48,624 nt of DNA from Aeromonas popoffii (GTDB lineage Bacteria > Pseudomonadota > Gammaproteobacteria > Enterobacterales > Aeromonadaceae). Position 1 is the first letter of the stretch. Every line of letters begins with the position of its first letter. The notes beneath the pieces are model-generated. The model was not told where the DNA came from. It saw nothing but the letters and a program-made list of their open reading frames with translations, and ran no database searches. The position numbers and the translations under genes were made by a program. Location: assembly GCF_000820025.1 (NCBI RefSeq), contig NZ_CDBI01000092.1, positions 1-48,624 on the forward strand. The letters are read 5' to 3'. Positions 33,635-42,191 of the stretch are shown here, piece after piece.

Positions 33635-34176
33635 TCCGTGATAAAGAGTCCCCCGCTCAGGCGGGGGTCAGCCTGGAGCAACTGCTGACGGCAAAGGAGT
33701 GCCGCGCAGCACGCCAGCAAGAATGGCTGACTCGTTACCAGCACCCCATCATTTCACTCACGCTGGTCACGCCGGGGGCCATAAAAGATAGCCCCCGTTA
33801 CCGCCAATGCATGCAAACCGCCATCACACAGTGCCAGCAACTACTACAAGCCCGGCAATGGCAAGTCTTGGACCACCAGGTTCTGTGGCTACCCACTGGC
33901 CCGGAAGGACTATGGTCGATTGCACACGCCGCCACCGATATTAAAACCGCCTGTGTCGCGCTGGAACAAACCCACCCCCTTGGCAGACTGTGGGATCTCG
34001 ATGTCATTTGTCATCAGACCGGCCAGATCGGACGACGCGCTCTGGGCGAGCCTCCACGCCGGTGCTTGATATGTGATGAACAGGCTCACGGTTGTGCCCG
34101 CTCCCGCCGCCACCCACACCCAGAGATAGTCAGACGAATCGAGGAGTTAATCGATGACTGCTTCACTCGCCCTTAA
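33631..34176 (+). CDS. citX: Apo-citrate lyase phosphoribosyl-dephospho-CoA transferase (TTG start)
   Basis: A 181-residue enzyme that attaches the prosthetic group precursor made by CitG to CitD. It shows the family blocks TLVTPGAIKDS (about 45-55), HPLGRLWDLDV (about 115-125) with the metal-binding acidic pair, and PPRRCLICDEQAHGCAR. The start is a TTG overlapping the citF stop (TTGA), preceded by GAGAGGTGAAAGAGAG. No in-frame ATG or GTG is available in the first conserved part. The 3' end overlaps citG by 23 nt. Confidence 0.93.
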   Translation: MIRDKESPAQAGVSLEQLLTAKECRAARQQEWLTRYQHPIISLTLVTPGAIKDSPRYRQCMQTAITQCQQLLQARQWQVLDHQVLWLPTGPEGLWSIAHAATDIKTACVALEQTHPLGRLWDLDVICHQTGQIGRRALGEPPRRCLICDEQAHGCARSRRHPHPEIVRRIEELIDDCFTRP

Positions 34177-34987
34177 AAGCCATGCAATCGATGTACCGGC
34201 TATCGCGGCCTGGGCACTGCTTCAGGAGCTGGATTTGACCCCAAAACCGGGTTTGGTGGATCAGGCAAACTCGGGCTCGCACTCCGATATGGATTACCCG
34301 CTGTTCTTGCGCAGCATTGCCGCCATCACCCCCTGGCTGACCATCTTTGAAGAGATGGGGAGAGCAAATGCCCAGCATACCCCGGATAGACAGTTGGCGC
34401 TGGTACGCCCGGCAGGGATGGCCTGCGAACAGGATATGCTCAACGCAACGGGCGGGGTGAATACCCATAAAGGCGGTATCTTTTCACTGGGTCTGCTCTG
34501 CTTTGCCGCCGGTCGCCTGCTGGGGCAAAACAGACCCGTGACGAGCGACAATGTCTGCGGAACGGTCAGTGAAATCTGTCAGGGACTGGTCAGTCGAGAG
34601 TTGCACCATAAACCCCATCCCAGCACAGCGGGTGAGCGTCAATTTCAGCAATTTGCCCTGACGGGAGCGCGAGGTGAAGTGGAAAACGGTTTCGCTACGA
34701 TAAGGCGCTTCGTCCTGCCACATTGGCATGCCGAGCAGGGGGAGCGACAGTTGCACCATGCCTTGTTAAGACTGATGGCGACCAATAATGACAGTAACTT
34801 GGTCTCCCGAGGAGGTATTGCCGGTCTGCGCTACGTTCAGAGCTATGCGCAAAACCTGCTGAATAACGGGTGGGACCTAGCAAGACTGCAAGAGATGGAC
34901 AGAGCGTTGATCGCCAAACGCTTGAGCCCAGGCGGCAGCGCCGACTTGCTGGCCGTCGCCTGCGTTCTGGCCAAACTGGCCCCATAA
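34154..34987 (+). CDS. citG: Triphosphoribosyl-dephospho-CoA synthase
   Basis: A 277-residue enzyme that joins ATP and dephospho-CoA to form the citrate lyase prosthetic group precursor. Conserved blocks: LTPKPGLVDQANSGSHSDMD (about 32-51), ATGGVNTHKGGIFSLG (about 99-114), TVSEICQGLVSRE and GLRYVQSYAQNLLNNG. It overlaps citX and closes the operon. No clear terminator follows before the convergent plsY. Confidence 0.95.
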   Translation: MTASLALKSHAIDVPAIAAWALLQELDLTPKPGLVDQANSGSHSDMDYPLFLRSIAAITPWLTIFEEMGRANAQHTPDRQLALVRPAGMACEQDMLNATGGVNTHKGGIFSLGLLCFAAGRLLGQNRPVTSDNVCGTVSEICQGLVSRELHHKPHPSTAGERQFQQFALTGARGEVENGFATIRRFVLPHWHAEQGERQLHHALLRLMATNNDSNLVSRGGIAGLRYVQSYAQNLLNNGWDLARLQEMDRALIAKRLSPGGSADLLAVACVLAKLAP

Positions 34988-35048
34988 CTGACCGGCAAGA
35001 CGGGTCATGATGAACCCCGCGCGCCCCAAGGCGTTGCCAGCCGAGTCG

Positions 35049-35660
35049 CTACGACTCCTCTTTCTGCTTCCCCTTTCGCCCCCAGACTCTGGGCTCCTCC
35101 CCTTTCAGCAGGCGGGCTATGTTCTCATGATGGCGGATAAGGATGAGGCAGGAGAGCAACGAGACCGGCAGCGTGTATTCGGGTTTGAGCAGGTACGTAA
35201 AGAGCGGGGTCAGCAGCACGGTAATGATGGAGGCCAACGAGGAGTAGCCGCTCACCAGCAGCACCAGTAGCCAGGTGCCGATGACGGCACCGCCCATGGT
35301 GAAACCAATGGGCATCATGGTACCAAGCGCCGTCGCGACCCCCTTTCCTCCACGGAAGTGGAAGAAAATGGGGTACATGTGGCCGAGGCAGGCCGCCACC
35401 CCGATCAAGCCGAGGTAAACGGGTTTGATTTGCAGATACCAGGCGAGATAGACGGGGGCCGTGCCCTTGAGCACGTCGAGCAGCAACACCACAACGGCAG
35501 CCACGCGCCCGCCGAGGCGCAATACATTGGTCGCACCCGGATTGTGTGAGCCATGATCGCGAGGATCCGGCAGACCCGTGATACGGGAAACCAGCACAGC
35601 ACTGGACAGCGAGCCGCCCAGATAGGCCAGAATAATCATCAAAATCGTCAGGGCCGTCAT
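35049..35660 (-). CDS. plsY: Acyl-phosphate glycerol-3-phosphate acyltransferase
   Basis: A 203-residue inner-membrane enzyme that acylates glycerol-3-phosphate with acyl-phosphate, the first step of phospholipid synthesis. The three conserved motifs are visible: [11 protein letters not shown] (about 36-46), [20 protein letters not shown] (about 94-113) and the C-terminal [10 protein letters not shown]. Five membrane segments are expected. The ATG at 35660 matches the E. coli start. It is divergent from folB, a common arrangement in gammaproteobacteria. Confidence 0.95.
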   Translation of the reverse strand: MTALTILMIILAYLGGSLSSAVLVSRITGLPDPRDHGSHNPGATNVLRLGGRVAAVVVLLLDVLKGTAPVYLAWYLQIKPVYLGLIGVAACLGHMYPIFFHFRGGKGVATALGTMMPIGFTMGGAVIGTWLLVLLVSGYSSLASIITVLLTPLFTYLLKPEYTLPVSLLSCLILIRHHENIARLLKGEEPRVWGRKGKQKEES

Positions 35661-35691
35661 CTTGGTCGTTTTTACCACGATATGAATGGGG

Positions 35692-35697
35692 TATGAT
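35692..35697 (+). promoter_or_regulatory. Possible -10 element of the folB promoter
   Basis: TATGAT lies 133 bp before folB. A convincing -35 17 bp upstream is lacking (TTTTTA). It is the best rightward -10 in the plsY-folB divergent region. Confidence 0.3.
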
Positions 35698-35829
35698 GCG
35701 GGCCACATTCTCTGGCTTGGCGTTGCCCAAAAGCGTGTCGTTCAAACCGACCGCGCGGCAAACTGGTTGCCAGGCCTGCATCCCTGCGCTGTTATCACAG
35801 CCCATCAAGAGTAAAGAAGAAGTACTGTC

Positions 35830-36201
35830 ATGGACAAGGTGTTTATTCGCGGACTCGAGGTTTTGACCACTATTGGTGTTTATGAGTGGGAGAAAGGCAT
35901 TCGCCAGAAGCTCTGTTTCGACCTCGAAATGGGGTTTGACAACCGTCCCGCCGCAGCAACCGACGATATCAATCTGGCACTGGATTACGCCACCCTCTCT
36001 CGCAAGATTTGTGATCACGCCGCCAGCAAGGTGGTGGAACTGGTCGAAACCATGGCCGAGCAGGTCGCCATGCTGGTGCTGGCCGACGAGCGGGTGCAAT
36101 GGGTCAAGGTCATCCTGACCAAACCGGGCGCCGTGCCCAATGCCGCCGGCGTCGGGGTCGAGATCCTGCGCCACCGTATTCCGGCCACGAGCGCCAACTG
36201 A
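35830..36201 (+). CDS. folB: Dihydroneopterin aldolase
   Basis: A 123-residue folate-pathway enzyme, converting 7,8-dihydroneopterin to 6-hydroxymethyl-7,8-dihydropterin and glycolaldehyde. Conserved features are TTIGVYEWEKGIRQKL (about 13-28) with Glu near 20, the DYATLSRKI block, VETMAEQVA with the pterin-binding Glu, and KPGAVPNAAGVGVEI with Lys near 97. Its product is the substrate of FolK, encoded 52 nt downstream, so the two form an operon. Confidence 0.95.
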   Translation: MDKVFIRGLEVLTTIGVYEWEKGIRQKLCFDLEMGFDNRPAAATDDINLALDYATLSRKICDHAASKVVELVETMAEQVAMLVLADERVQWVKVILTKPGAVPNAAGVGVEILRHRIPATSAN

Positions 36202-36253
36202 TGGCCTCCTTCTATATCCGTCTGGGTGCAAGCCCGATGACAGGGAGCGCCGC

Positions 36254-36763
36254 ATGACCCGCATCTATATCAGTCTGGGCTCGAACATAGAGCGGGAGCA
36301 CCACATCCGCGCCGGACTCGATGCCCTGCAGGCCGAGTTCGGCGAGCTGGCGGTCTCCAGGGTATTCGAGAGCGAGGCGGTGGGCTTCAATGGCCGCCCC
36401 TTCTACAACCTGGTCGTGGGGGCCGACACCGATCTGCCGCTGGCAACCCTGTGCCAACGGCTGCGCGCCATGGAGTTCGCCCACGGCCGCGAGCCGGATG
36501 CCAAGAAGTTCGCACCGCGCACTCTGGATCTGGATCTGCTGCTCTATGGTGATCGGGTCTGCGAGACCCCGGTTGCCCTGCCCCGCGGCGAGATCCTCAC
36601 CAATGCCTTTGTGCTCTGGCCACTGGCCGAACTGGCCCCAAGCCTGCGCCATCCGGTCGATGGCCGCACGCTGGGCGAGCTGTGGCAGGGTTATGACAAG
36701 GCATCCCAGCGACTCTGCCCTATTCCCTTTCACTGGGAAGCGTGCGAGCTGCAGCCTTACTGA
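36254..36763 (+). CDS. folK: 2-amino-4-hydroxy-6-hydroxymethyldihydropteridine pyrophosphokinase
   Basis: A 169-residue kinase using ATP to make the pterin pyrophosphate for dihydropteroate synthase. Typical blocks: IYISLGSNI at the N-terminus, GRPFYNLVVGADTD (about 45-58), and PRTLDLDLLLYGD (about 92-104) with the two magnesium-binding Asp residues. AGGGAG lies 8 nt before the ATG. It is downstream of folB and followed by a terminator. Confidence 0.95.
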   Translation: MTRIYISLGSNIEREHHIRAGLDALQAEFGELAVSRVFESEAVGFNGRPFYNLVVGADTDLPLATLCQRLRAMEFAHGREPDAKKFAPRTLDLDLLLYGDRVCETPVALPRGEILTNAFVLWPLAELAPSLRHPVDGRTLGELWQGYDKASQRLCPIPFHWEACELQPY

Positions 36764-36765
36764 AT

Positions 36766-36795
36766 CAACAAGGGCACCCGAGGGTGCCCTTGTTG
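36766..36795 (+). terminator. Terminator of folB-folK
   Basis: A 14-bp perfect stem CAACAAGGGCACCC/GGGTGCCCTTGTTG immediately after the folK stop. The T-tract beyond the stem is weak. Confidence 0.7.
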
Positions 36796-36887
36796 CATCT
36801 TGCAAGGCGGCTTATCCGCCATAAGAAAGTGTTATTGGGCCCAGCCCGCCATGGCTGGCAGGATAAGGCTCGCCACAGGAGATCCCC

Positions 36888-37376
36888 ATGCCGCTCGACA
36901 CCATTCACGACTTCAACTGCCAGCTGCTGGTCGAGTTGCCCCATCAGCGCTACCAGCATGAACCCATTCTGGATTACGCCACCGACGAAAGAGTCAGGGC
37001 CCGCTTGGGCTGGCAGGCGGTGTTCAGCAAGACGCTGTTTCTCAAATTCAAGGATGGTCGCTTCGCCTTGCTGCTGACCCATCAAGGGGGGCGGCTCGAC
37101 AACAAGGCGGTCAAAGCCGCGCTCGGTGCCAAGCCCTCCATCTGCACCGCAGAAGAGATGCAGGCCGAGATCGGCTGTCTGCCGGGCGCAGTCTGCCCCT
37201 TCCTGCCCCGCGCCGATATTCCGCTGCTGGTAGACCCTCAACTGATGGACCATCACGCCTTCACCTGGACGCCGGGTCACCCGGAGCAGACCTTTCTGCT
37301 GGAGACTGTCCACCTTGCCCGGGTGCTTGAGCAGCTGCCCTGTCAGGTCAGCTATCTGCCTGCGCCATCAACCTGA
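36888..37376 (+). CDS. YbaK/prolyl-tRNA-editing domain protein
   Basis: A 162-residue single-domain protein of the YbaK/EbsC/ProX family (PF04073), which deacylates mischarged tRNAs in trans. The SKTLFLKFKDGRFALLLT block (about 47-64) carries the conserved Lys, and GAVCPFLPRADIPLLVD and HPEQTFLLE are also family-like. The exact tRNA substrate cannot be told. ATG with AGGAGA upstream. It is monocistronic. Confidence 0.75.
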   Translation: MPLDTIHDFNCQLLVELPHQRYQHEPILDYATDERVRARLGWQAVFSKTLFLKFKDGRFALLLTHQGGRLDNKAVKAALGAKPSICTAEEMQAEIGCLPGAVCPFLPRADIPLLVDPQLMDHHAFTWTPGHPEQTFLLETVHLARVLEQLPCQVSYLPAPST

Positions 37377-37397
37377 CGGCTGACGGTACCAACCCGC

Positions 37398-38786
37398 TCA
37401 CCCCTTGTCCCGCGCCAACTGGGCGAAGATCAGCGCCGCCAGCATGGACATGAGGCCGATGCAGAGATAAGTGAGGTGGAAGCCTCCCAGCCACTGCCCA
37501 TTCGACGCCGACAAACCCGCAGAGAAGAGCCCCAACAGGCTGGCGGCGATGGCCACCCCCAGGCTCATGGAGAGCTGCATCACCACCGACAACAGACCGT
37601 TGCCACTGCTGGCATGCTCGGCGCTCAAGTCTTGCAGCGTGAGTGTGTTCATGGCGGAGAACTGCAGCGAGTTGATGGCGCCAAACACCATCAACCAGCC
37701 CAGCAGTACCTCATAGGGCAGCTGGTTGTCGATGAAGTAGAAGCTGGCGATCATGGCCCCCAGCGCCAGGGTATTGCCGATCAGGATGCGCCGATAACCG
37801 ATGCGCGGAATGAGCTTGTTCACCAGCGTTTTGGTCAGCATGGCCCCAAGCACAGTGGGGATCATGGTCATACCCGCCTTGCTCGGCGAGAAACCCAGTC
37901 CCAGTTGCAGGAAGAGCGGGGTGAGGAAGGGCATGGCACCGCTGCCGAGGCGGGCGAACAGGTTACCCCAGACACCGATGGCGAAGGTGCTGGTCTTGAA
38001 CAGCGCCAGACTGAACAGTGGCTCCTTGGCAGTGGCGGCATAGAGCCAGTAACTTGCCATGGCGGCCAGACCGAACAGCAGGGCAAACAGCGCCCAGCCG
38101 GTAGAGATGCTGTGCTCACCCAGCCCCTGCAAGCCCACCGACACCAGCACCATACCGGCACTGAACATCACGAACCCCTGCCAATCGAACTTGGCCGTGC
38201 CTTGCCGCAGGTCGGGCATGAAGTGCCAGCTGGCGATAAAGCCGACGATTCCCACCGGCAGATTGATGAGAAACACCCAGTGCCAGCTCGCCACCTCCAC
38301 CAGCCAGCCTCCCAGTGCCGGGCCGATCAAGGGCCCCACCAGCCCGGGGATGGTGACGAACGACATCACCCGCAACAACTCGTGCTTGCTGTAGACCCTC
38401 AGCACGGCGAGGCGCCCCACCGGCATCAGCAGGGCGCCACCTATGCCTTGCAGCACCCGGGCCGCCACCAGCATGGGCAGGGTGTTGGAGGCGGCGCAGG
38501 CCAGCGAACCCAGGGTGAACAGCAGGATGGCGGCCAGATAGATGCGGCGGGTGCCGAACCTGTCCGCCAGCCAGCCGGAGGCGGGAATGAGCAGTGCCAC
38601 CGTCAGCATATAGGCGATGATCACCGACTGCATCTGCAGCGGGCTCTCGCCCAGGGTCTCGGCCATGCTGGGCAGGGCCGTGTTGAGGATGGTGCCATCC
38701 AGGGTCTGCATGAAGAAGCCGACCGCCGTCAGCAACGGCAGCCACTTGCGTTGGGCAGGGGTCACCATGTGTGTGCTATCGGGCAT
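37398..38786 (-). CDS. mdtD: MFS transporter, DHA2 family (MdtD-like)
   Basis: A 462-residue 14-TM-type drug:H+ antiporter, with many blocks shared with E. coli MdtD: GFFMQTLDGTILNTALPSMA (about 18-37), LGESPLQMQ, LLIPASGWLADRFGTRR (motif A, about 60-76), LQGIGGALLMPVGRL, and in the second half SMNTLTLQDL and ASSGNGLLSVVMQLSMSLGV. In E. coli mdtD sits beside mdtABC-baeSR, but here it is alone. The ATG at 38786 has GAGGAGG upstream; the frame is open to 38825 but lacks a site there. Confidence 0.85.
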   Translation of the reverse strand: MPDSTHMVTPAQRKWLPLLTAVGFFMQTLDGTILNTALPSMAETLGESPLQMQSVIIAYMLTVALLIPASGWLADRFGTRRIYLAAILLFTLGSLACAASNTLPMLVAARVLQGIGGALLMPVGRLAVLRVYSKHELLRVMSFVTIPGLVGPLIGPALGGWLVEVASWHWVFLINLPVGIVGFIASWHFMPDLRQGTAKFDWQGFVMFSAGMVLVSVGLQGLGEHSISTGWALFALLFGLAAMASYWLYAATAKEPLFSLALFKTSTFAIGVWGNLFARLGSGAMPFLTPLFLQLGLGFSPSKAGMTMIPTVLGAMLTKTLVNKLIPRIGYRRILIGNTLALGAMIASFYFIDNQLPYEVLLGWLMVFGAINSLQFSAMNTLTLQDLSAEHASSGNGLLSVVMQLSMSLGVAIAASLLGLFSAGLSASNGQWLGGFHLTYLCIGLMSMLAALIFAQLARDKG

Positions 38787-38809
38787 GAGCAACCACCTCC
38801 TCTTCAGAT

Positions 38810-38836
38810 AAAAAAAGACCCGCACGCAAGCGGGTC
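38810..38836 (-). terminator. Terminator after the COG0523 GTPase gene
   Basis: GACCCGC/GCGGGTC stem with a 6-nt loop, followed leftwards by seven T. It separates the GTPase unit from mdtD. Confidence 0.88.
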
Positions 38837-38847
38837 ATATCAGCCGG

Positions 38848-39975
38848 TCAGGCATCCGGTTGGCCGAGCATGGCTTTGAGCCGCTCTTCCAGACTGGGCT
38901 CGGGGGCCTCGAGCGTATCAAGGAACAGCCGCTCGATCCCCGCCTTGTCCTGACTTTTCACGATAAACACCAGCCGGGACTGGGCCTTGCCCTCAGGCCA
39001 GTCGCCCAATGCCTGCAACGGATAGAGCTGACCGTGTACGCCGTGGATCACCACAGGTTGGCTTTCACCCTCCAGCTGCAAGATCCCCTTGAGCCGCAGC
39101 AGGGCATCGCCATATTGGGCCTGCACCGCATCGATGGCGGCCAGCAAGCGAGACGGCTTGAGCGGCTCGCCGATGCGCAGGGAGAAGCTCTCGATGTTGC
39201 CATGCTCGAAATGGGTCGGCGCGGCGGTGCCCACCTTGGCGGCGAATGGCTGCATCTTGGGCTGCATCGGCGAGGCCAGCCCCTGCTTCGGGGATTCGGT
39301 GCGCAGCCAGGCCAGCAGCTGACGCACGTCGCGCCCCGCCGCCTCGTTGTAGGCACCGAGCTTCTCCAGCACCGCTGGCGACAACTCGCCATTAGTCACC
39401 CGCTCGATGGGGGCCGCCGGGTTGAGGGATGCCAGCTGGGCTTCGACCCGCGCCAGCTGTTCGCCATCCACCAGATCCCCCTTGCTCACCACCAGCAGAT
39501 CCGCCAGCGCCACCTGCTTGACCGCCTCATATTGAGCCGCCAACTGCTGTTCGATATGACCGGCATCCACCACTGTCACAGTGCCATCGAAGCGGTAACG
39601 CTGTGCGATAAAGCCCTCTTCGCGCAGGGTAAACAGCACGGGAGCCGGATCGGCCAGGCCGGTTGTTTCTATGATAAGTCGCTTGAACGGCTTAATTTTT
39701 CGCTGGATGGCACGCATGAAGAGCCCCTGCAGTGCCTCCACCAGGGAGCCTTGCACCGAGCAGCAGATGCAGCCCGAATCGAGCAGCACCACCTGCTCGT
39801 CCACCTGCTGTACCAGATGGTGATCCAGCCCCACCGAGCCGAACTCGTTGATCAGCACGGCGCACTCGCCAAGCTCAGGCTGCTTGACCCAGTGGTTGAG
39901 CAAGGTGGTCTTGCCGCTGCCGAGAAAGCCGGTCAGCAGGGTCACAGGGATACGGGTGTCTTGCATATCGGTCAT
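38848..39975 (-). CDS. COG0523-family G3E GTPase (YjiA/CobW-like)
   Basis: A 375-residue P-loop GTPase of the metallochaperone group. Walker A GFLGSGKTT (16-24), the metal-binding CxCC motif GCICC (Cys69, Cys71, Cys72), ETTGLADPAP (about 97-106) and SKGD as the base-recognition motif. A CobW C-terminal domain occupies about 265-365. Such proteins insert or traffic Zn, Co or Ni. No Zur box was seen. It starts 9 nt after the sugar-lactone oxidase gene, so the two are co-transcribed, which is an unusual pairing. Confidence 0.88.
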   Translation of the reverse strand: MTDMQDTRIPVTLLTGFLGSGKTTLLNHWVKQPELGECAVLINEFGSVGLDHHLVQQVDEQVVLLDSGCICCSVQGSLVEALQGLFMRAIQRKIKPFKRLIIETTGLADPAPVLFTLREEGFIAQRYRFDGTVTVVDAGHIEQQLAAQYEAVKQVALADLLVVSKGDLVDGEQLARVEAQLASLNPAAPIERVTNGELSPAVLEKLGAYNEAAGRDVRQLLAWLRTESPKQGLASPMQPKMQPFAAKVGTAAPTHFEHGNIESFSLRIGEPLKPSRLLAAIDAVQAQYGDALLRLKGILQLEGESQPVVIHGVHGQLYPLQALGDWPEGKAQSRLVFIVKSQDKAGIERLFLDTLEAPEPSLEERLKAMLGQPDA

Positions 39976-39984
39976 GTCGGGTCC

Positions 39985-41379
39985 TTACCGGTTGGCAAAC
40001 AGGTCGCTGAGCCAGCGGTTTTCGAAGCGACCGTGAGGGTCGAGCTCGCGCTTCAAGGCCACAAAGTCGTTCCAGCGTGGCAACAGGGCCGGGAAGTCGT
40101 AGAGATCCATCGCCAGATGCTTGCCAAAATGGGGAATGCCGCCAAGCGGCACCAGCAGTTGCTGCAGCTCGCGCATCTGCTCCATGGAGCCGTTGACGAA
40201 GGTGCCGTCCGCCGCCAGATAGACCAAGAAACCCACCCAGCAGACCGACTGGCCATGGGCGGCGCTGAGCCAGGCCTCGGAAGGGCCGGTGCAGCGCAGG
40301 ATAAAGGGGTAGTGCAACACGCCGGGATTGGCCTGCTGCCACGCTTGCAGGGTCTCCAGCGCCTCGTTCATACGATTGAGCGGCACCGCCACCTCGCAGT
40401 TGATCTGGGGCGCCGGGATCCCCTTGCAGAGGATCTGGTAGACGTTGCCCACCAGATCGGAGGCATCCTTGAAACGGCGCACCGTCTCGAAGTGCTCCCC
40501 TGCCAGTGCTTCATCCTTGGTGTCTTTCGCCATCTTCTGCAGGGTGGCATCTATGGTGGCATTCATACGGGCGTCGATATCGCCCTCCAGCAGCAGCGGC
40601 TCGCTGCCAGCGGCGCGGTAGCGGGCCACCTCGTCATCGGAGGCGGGATCCACCAGCCAGATGTGGCTCTCGCCGGTCCAGGCGAACCACCAGCTCTTCA
40701 CGAAGCCGTGCTCGCGGTTGAGCCGCTCGTTGTGTTCCAGCAGGAAGGGATAGTCGGTGGTGAACTTGGTGCAGCGCATGATGCGGTTAGGCACGGTACG
40801 CAGGGTGACGTCGAGCAGGATACCGAGCATCCCCATCCCCATCACGAAGGCGCCGAAGCGCGGATCGGTGCGATCGACCCGGATGATCTCGCCACTGGCC
40901 AGCATCACAGTCATCGCCTCCACGGCATCGCAGAGGGCAGACTGGTACAGCCCCTGACCGTGGGTGCCGGTGCTGAGGGCACCGCCCAGGGTCTGGATGC
41001 CAATGACGCCGGGGGATGCGGGCAGCATCCGCTCCATGGCGATGAGATCAGCGTAAATGGTATCGAGCGGCGTACCCGCCTGATAGGTGACGGTATCGGC
41101 GGTTTTCGCCAGCTGGCCGCGCAGGTGGTACAGATCCACCAGCAGCGCCTGACTGCCCTCGGCATAGACGCTGTGGATGGGTTCGAAGGAGAGGCCTGAG
41201 CCGATCAGCCGCAGCTTGCGCCCGGGGTGTTCGCGCAGCAGCGCTTGCAGCTCGTCGCTATGGGTCGGGCGCCACACCTGATCCAGCGCGCCGAGGGGGT
41301 TGGTCCTGGACCAGTTGAACAGCACCTCCCGATTGTTGATCGCCTTGATGCTGTGAAATGCCTGGAACTTGACCGTCAT
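39985..41379 (-). CDS. D-arabinono-1,4-lactone oxidase-family flavoprotein
   Basis: A 464-residue FAD-dependent oxidase of the VAO/PCMH fold. The FAD-binding domain (about 28-205) holds LRLIGSGLSFEP and GALSTGTHGQG. The ALO C-terminal domain (PF04030) follows and ends HGRFENRWLSDLF. In many family members a His in GxGHS links FAD covalently; here that position is Leu63 (GSGLS), so FAD is probably non-covalent. Substrate (aldonolactone, alditol or other) is unknown. The ATG at 41379 is chosen over 41391 because it matches the family start. It precedes the COG0523 GTPase by 9 nt. Confidence 0.8.
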   Translation of the reverse strand: MTVKFQAFHSIKAINNREVLFNWSRTNPLGALDQVWRPTHSDELQALLREHPGRKLRLIGSGLSFEPIHSVYAEGSQALLVDLYHLRGQLAKTADTVTYQAGTPLDTIYADLIAMERMLPASPGVIGIQTLGGALSTGTHGQGLYQSALCDAVEAMTVMLASGEIIRVDRTDPRFGAFVMGMGMLGILLDVTLRTVPNRIMRCTKFTTDYPFLLEHNERLNREHGFVKSWWFAWTGESHIWLVDPASDDEVARYRAAGSEPLLLEGDIDARMNATIDATLQKMAKDTKDEALAGEHFETVRRFKDASDLVGNVYQILCKGIPAPQINCEVAVPLNRMNEALETLQAWQQANPGVLHYPFILRCTGPSEAWLSAAHGQSVCWVGFLVYLAADGTFVNGSMEQMRELQQLLVPLGGIPHFGKHLAMDLYDFPALLPRWNDFVALKRELDPHGRFENRWLSDLFANR

Positions 41380-41496
41380 ACCGCGCCTCATCTGACTTCA
41401 AAATGAGCGGCAATTCTACCGAAAAGCGGACCACAAGGCATGAAAAACAAGCCCCTACAGTCGAGAGTGGATAAGGGGGATGACTCACCCACTTCC

Positions 41497-42114
41497 TCAG
41501 CGCGATTGCTGGGTCAGTGCCAGCAGCATGCCAAACCCCACCAGCAAGCCGCCAAACACCCGATCGATCCAGTGGCGCACCGCCAAGAGACGGGCCCGTA
41601 CCGACGCGGTGGAGAAGAAAAGCGCCACCGCACTGAACCAGGCCCCGTGGGCCAGCACGATAAAGGCGCCATAGCCAAGCTGGACGCCAAGGGCCGTGTC
41701 CGGTCGCACCACCTGCATAAACAGGCTGACGATGAAGATGGTGGTCTTGGGGTTGAGCACATTGGTCAGAAACCCGGTGCGCAGTGCCCCCAGGCTGGAT
41801 AGCGCTGGCTGGCTGACCATCTCCTCATGGGTCACAGGTCTGGCACGCAACATCTTGATGCCGAGGAAGATGAGGTAGGCAGCCCCTGCCAGCTTGATGA
41901 GGTTGAACAACCAGAGCGACTGCTGGATCAGCAGGCCGACCCCCAGCAGTGTGTAGGTCACATGGACACAGACCCCGGCCGCTATGCCGAGCGCCGTCAG
42001 CACGCCGGTGCGACGGGAGAGCAGCAGGCTGTTGCGCGACACCATGGCAAAATCGGGCCCCGGGCTGATGACGGCAAAGAAGGTAATGGCCACTACGGCT
42101 AACAGTTCGGTCAT
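41497..42114 (-). CDS. LysE/RhtB-family amino acid exporter
   Basis: A 205-residue inner-membrane exporter with about six hydrophobic segments. The family motif ISPGPDFAMVSRNSL (about 16-30) is present, followed by LKxxGAAYLIFLGIKMLR-like and TGFLTNVLNPKTTIF blocks. It would export a basic or neutral amino acid; the substrate is unknown. It is divergent from a LysR-type regulator 77 bp away, the usual layout for inducible export. Confidence 0.88.
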   Translation of the reverse strand: MTELLAVVAITFFAVISPGPDFAMVSRNSLLLSRRTGVLTALGIAAGVCVHVTYTLLGVGLLIQQSLWLFNLIKLAGAAYLIFLGIKMLRARPVTHEEMVSQPALSSLGALRTGFLTNVLNPKTTIFIVSLFMQVVRPDTALGVQLGYGAFIVLAHGAWFSAVALFFSTASVRARLLAVRHWIDRVFGGLLVGFGMLLALTQQSR

Positions 42115-42191
42115 TAAAAAGAGTCCTGATGCTGAGAGATATCGGCTATTTTATTTGGCATTCACACCAATAACGAACGATAACTTCTGAC

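Noticed and set aside
27633..34987. An oadGAB oxaloacetate decarboxylase within the cit locus
   Set aside because: No biotin-attachment AMKM motif or carboxyltransferase subunit is present in any gene of the cluster.
38860..41199. 779-codon plus-strand open frame opposite the GTPase and oxidase genes
   Set aside because: It is the antisense shadow of two well-supported minus-strand genes with conserved motifs, rich in His/Gln/Gly as expected from complementing GC-rich codons.
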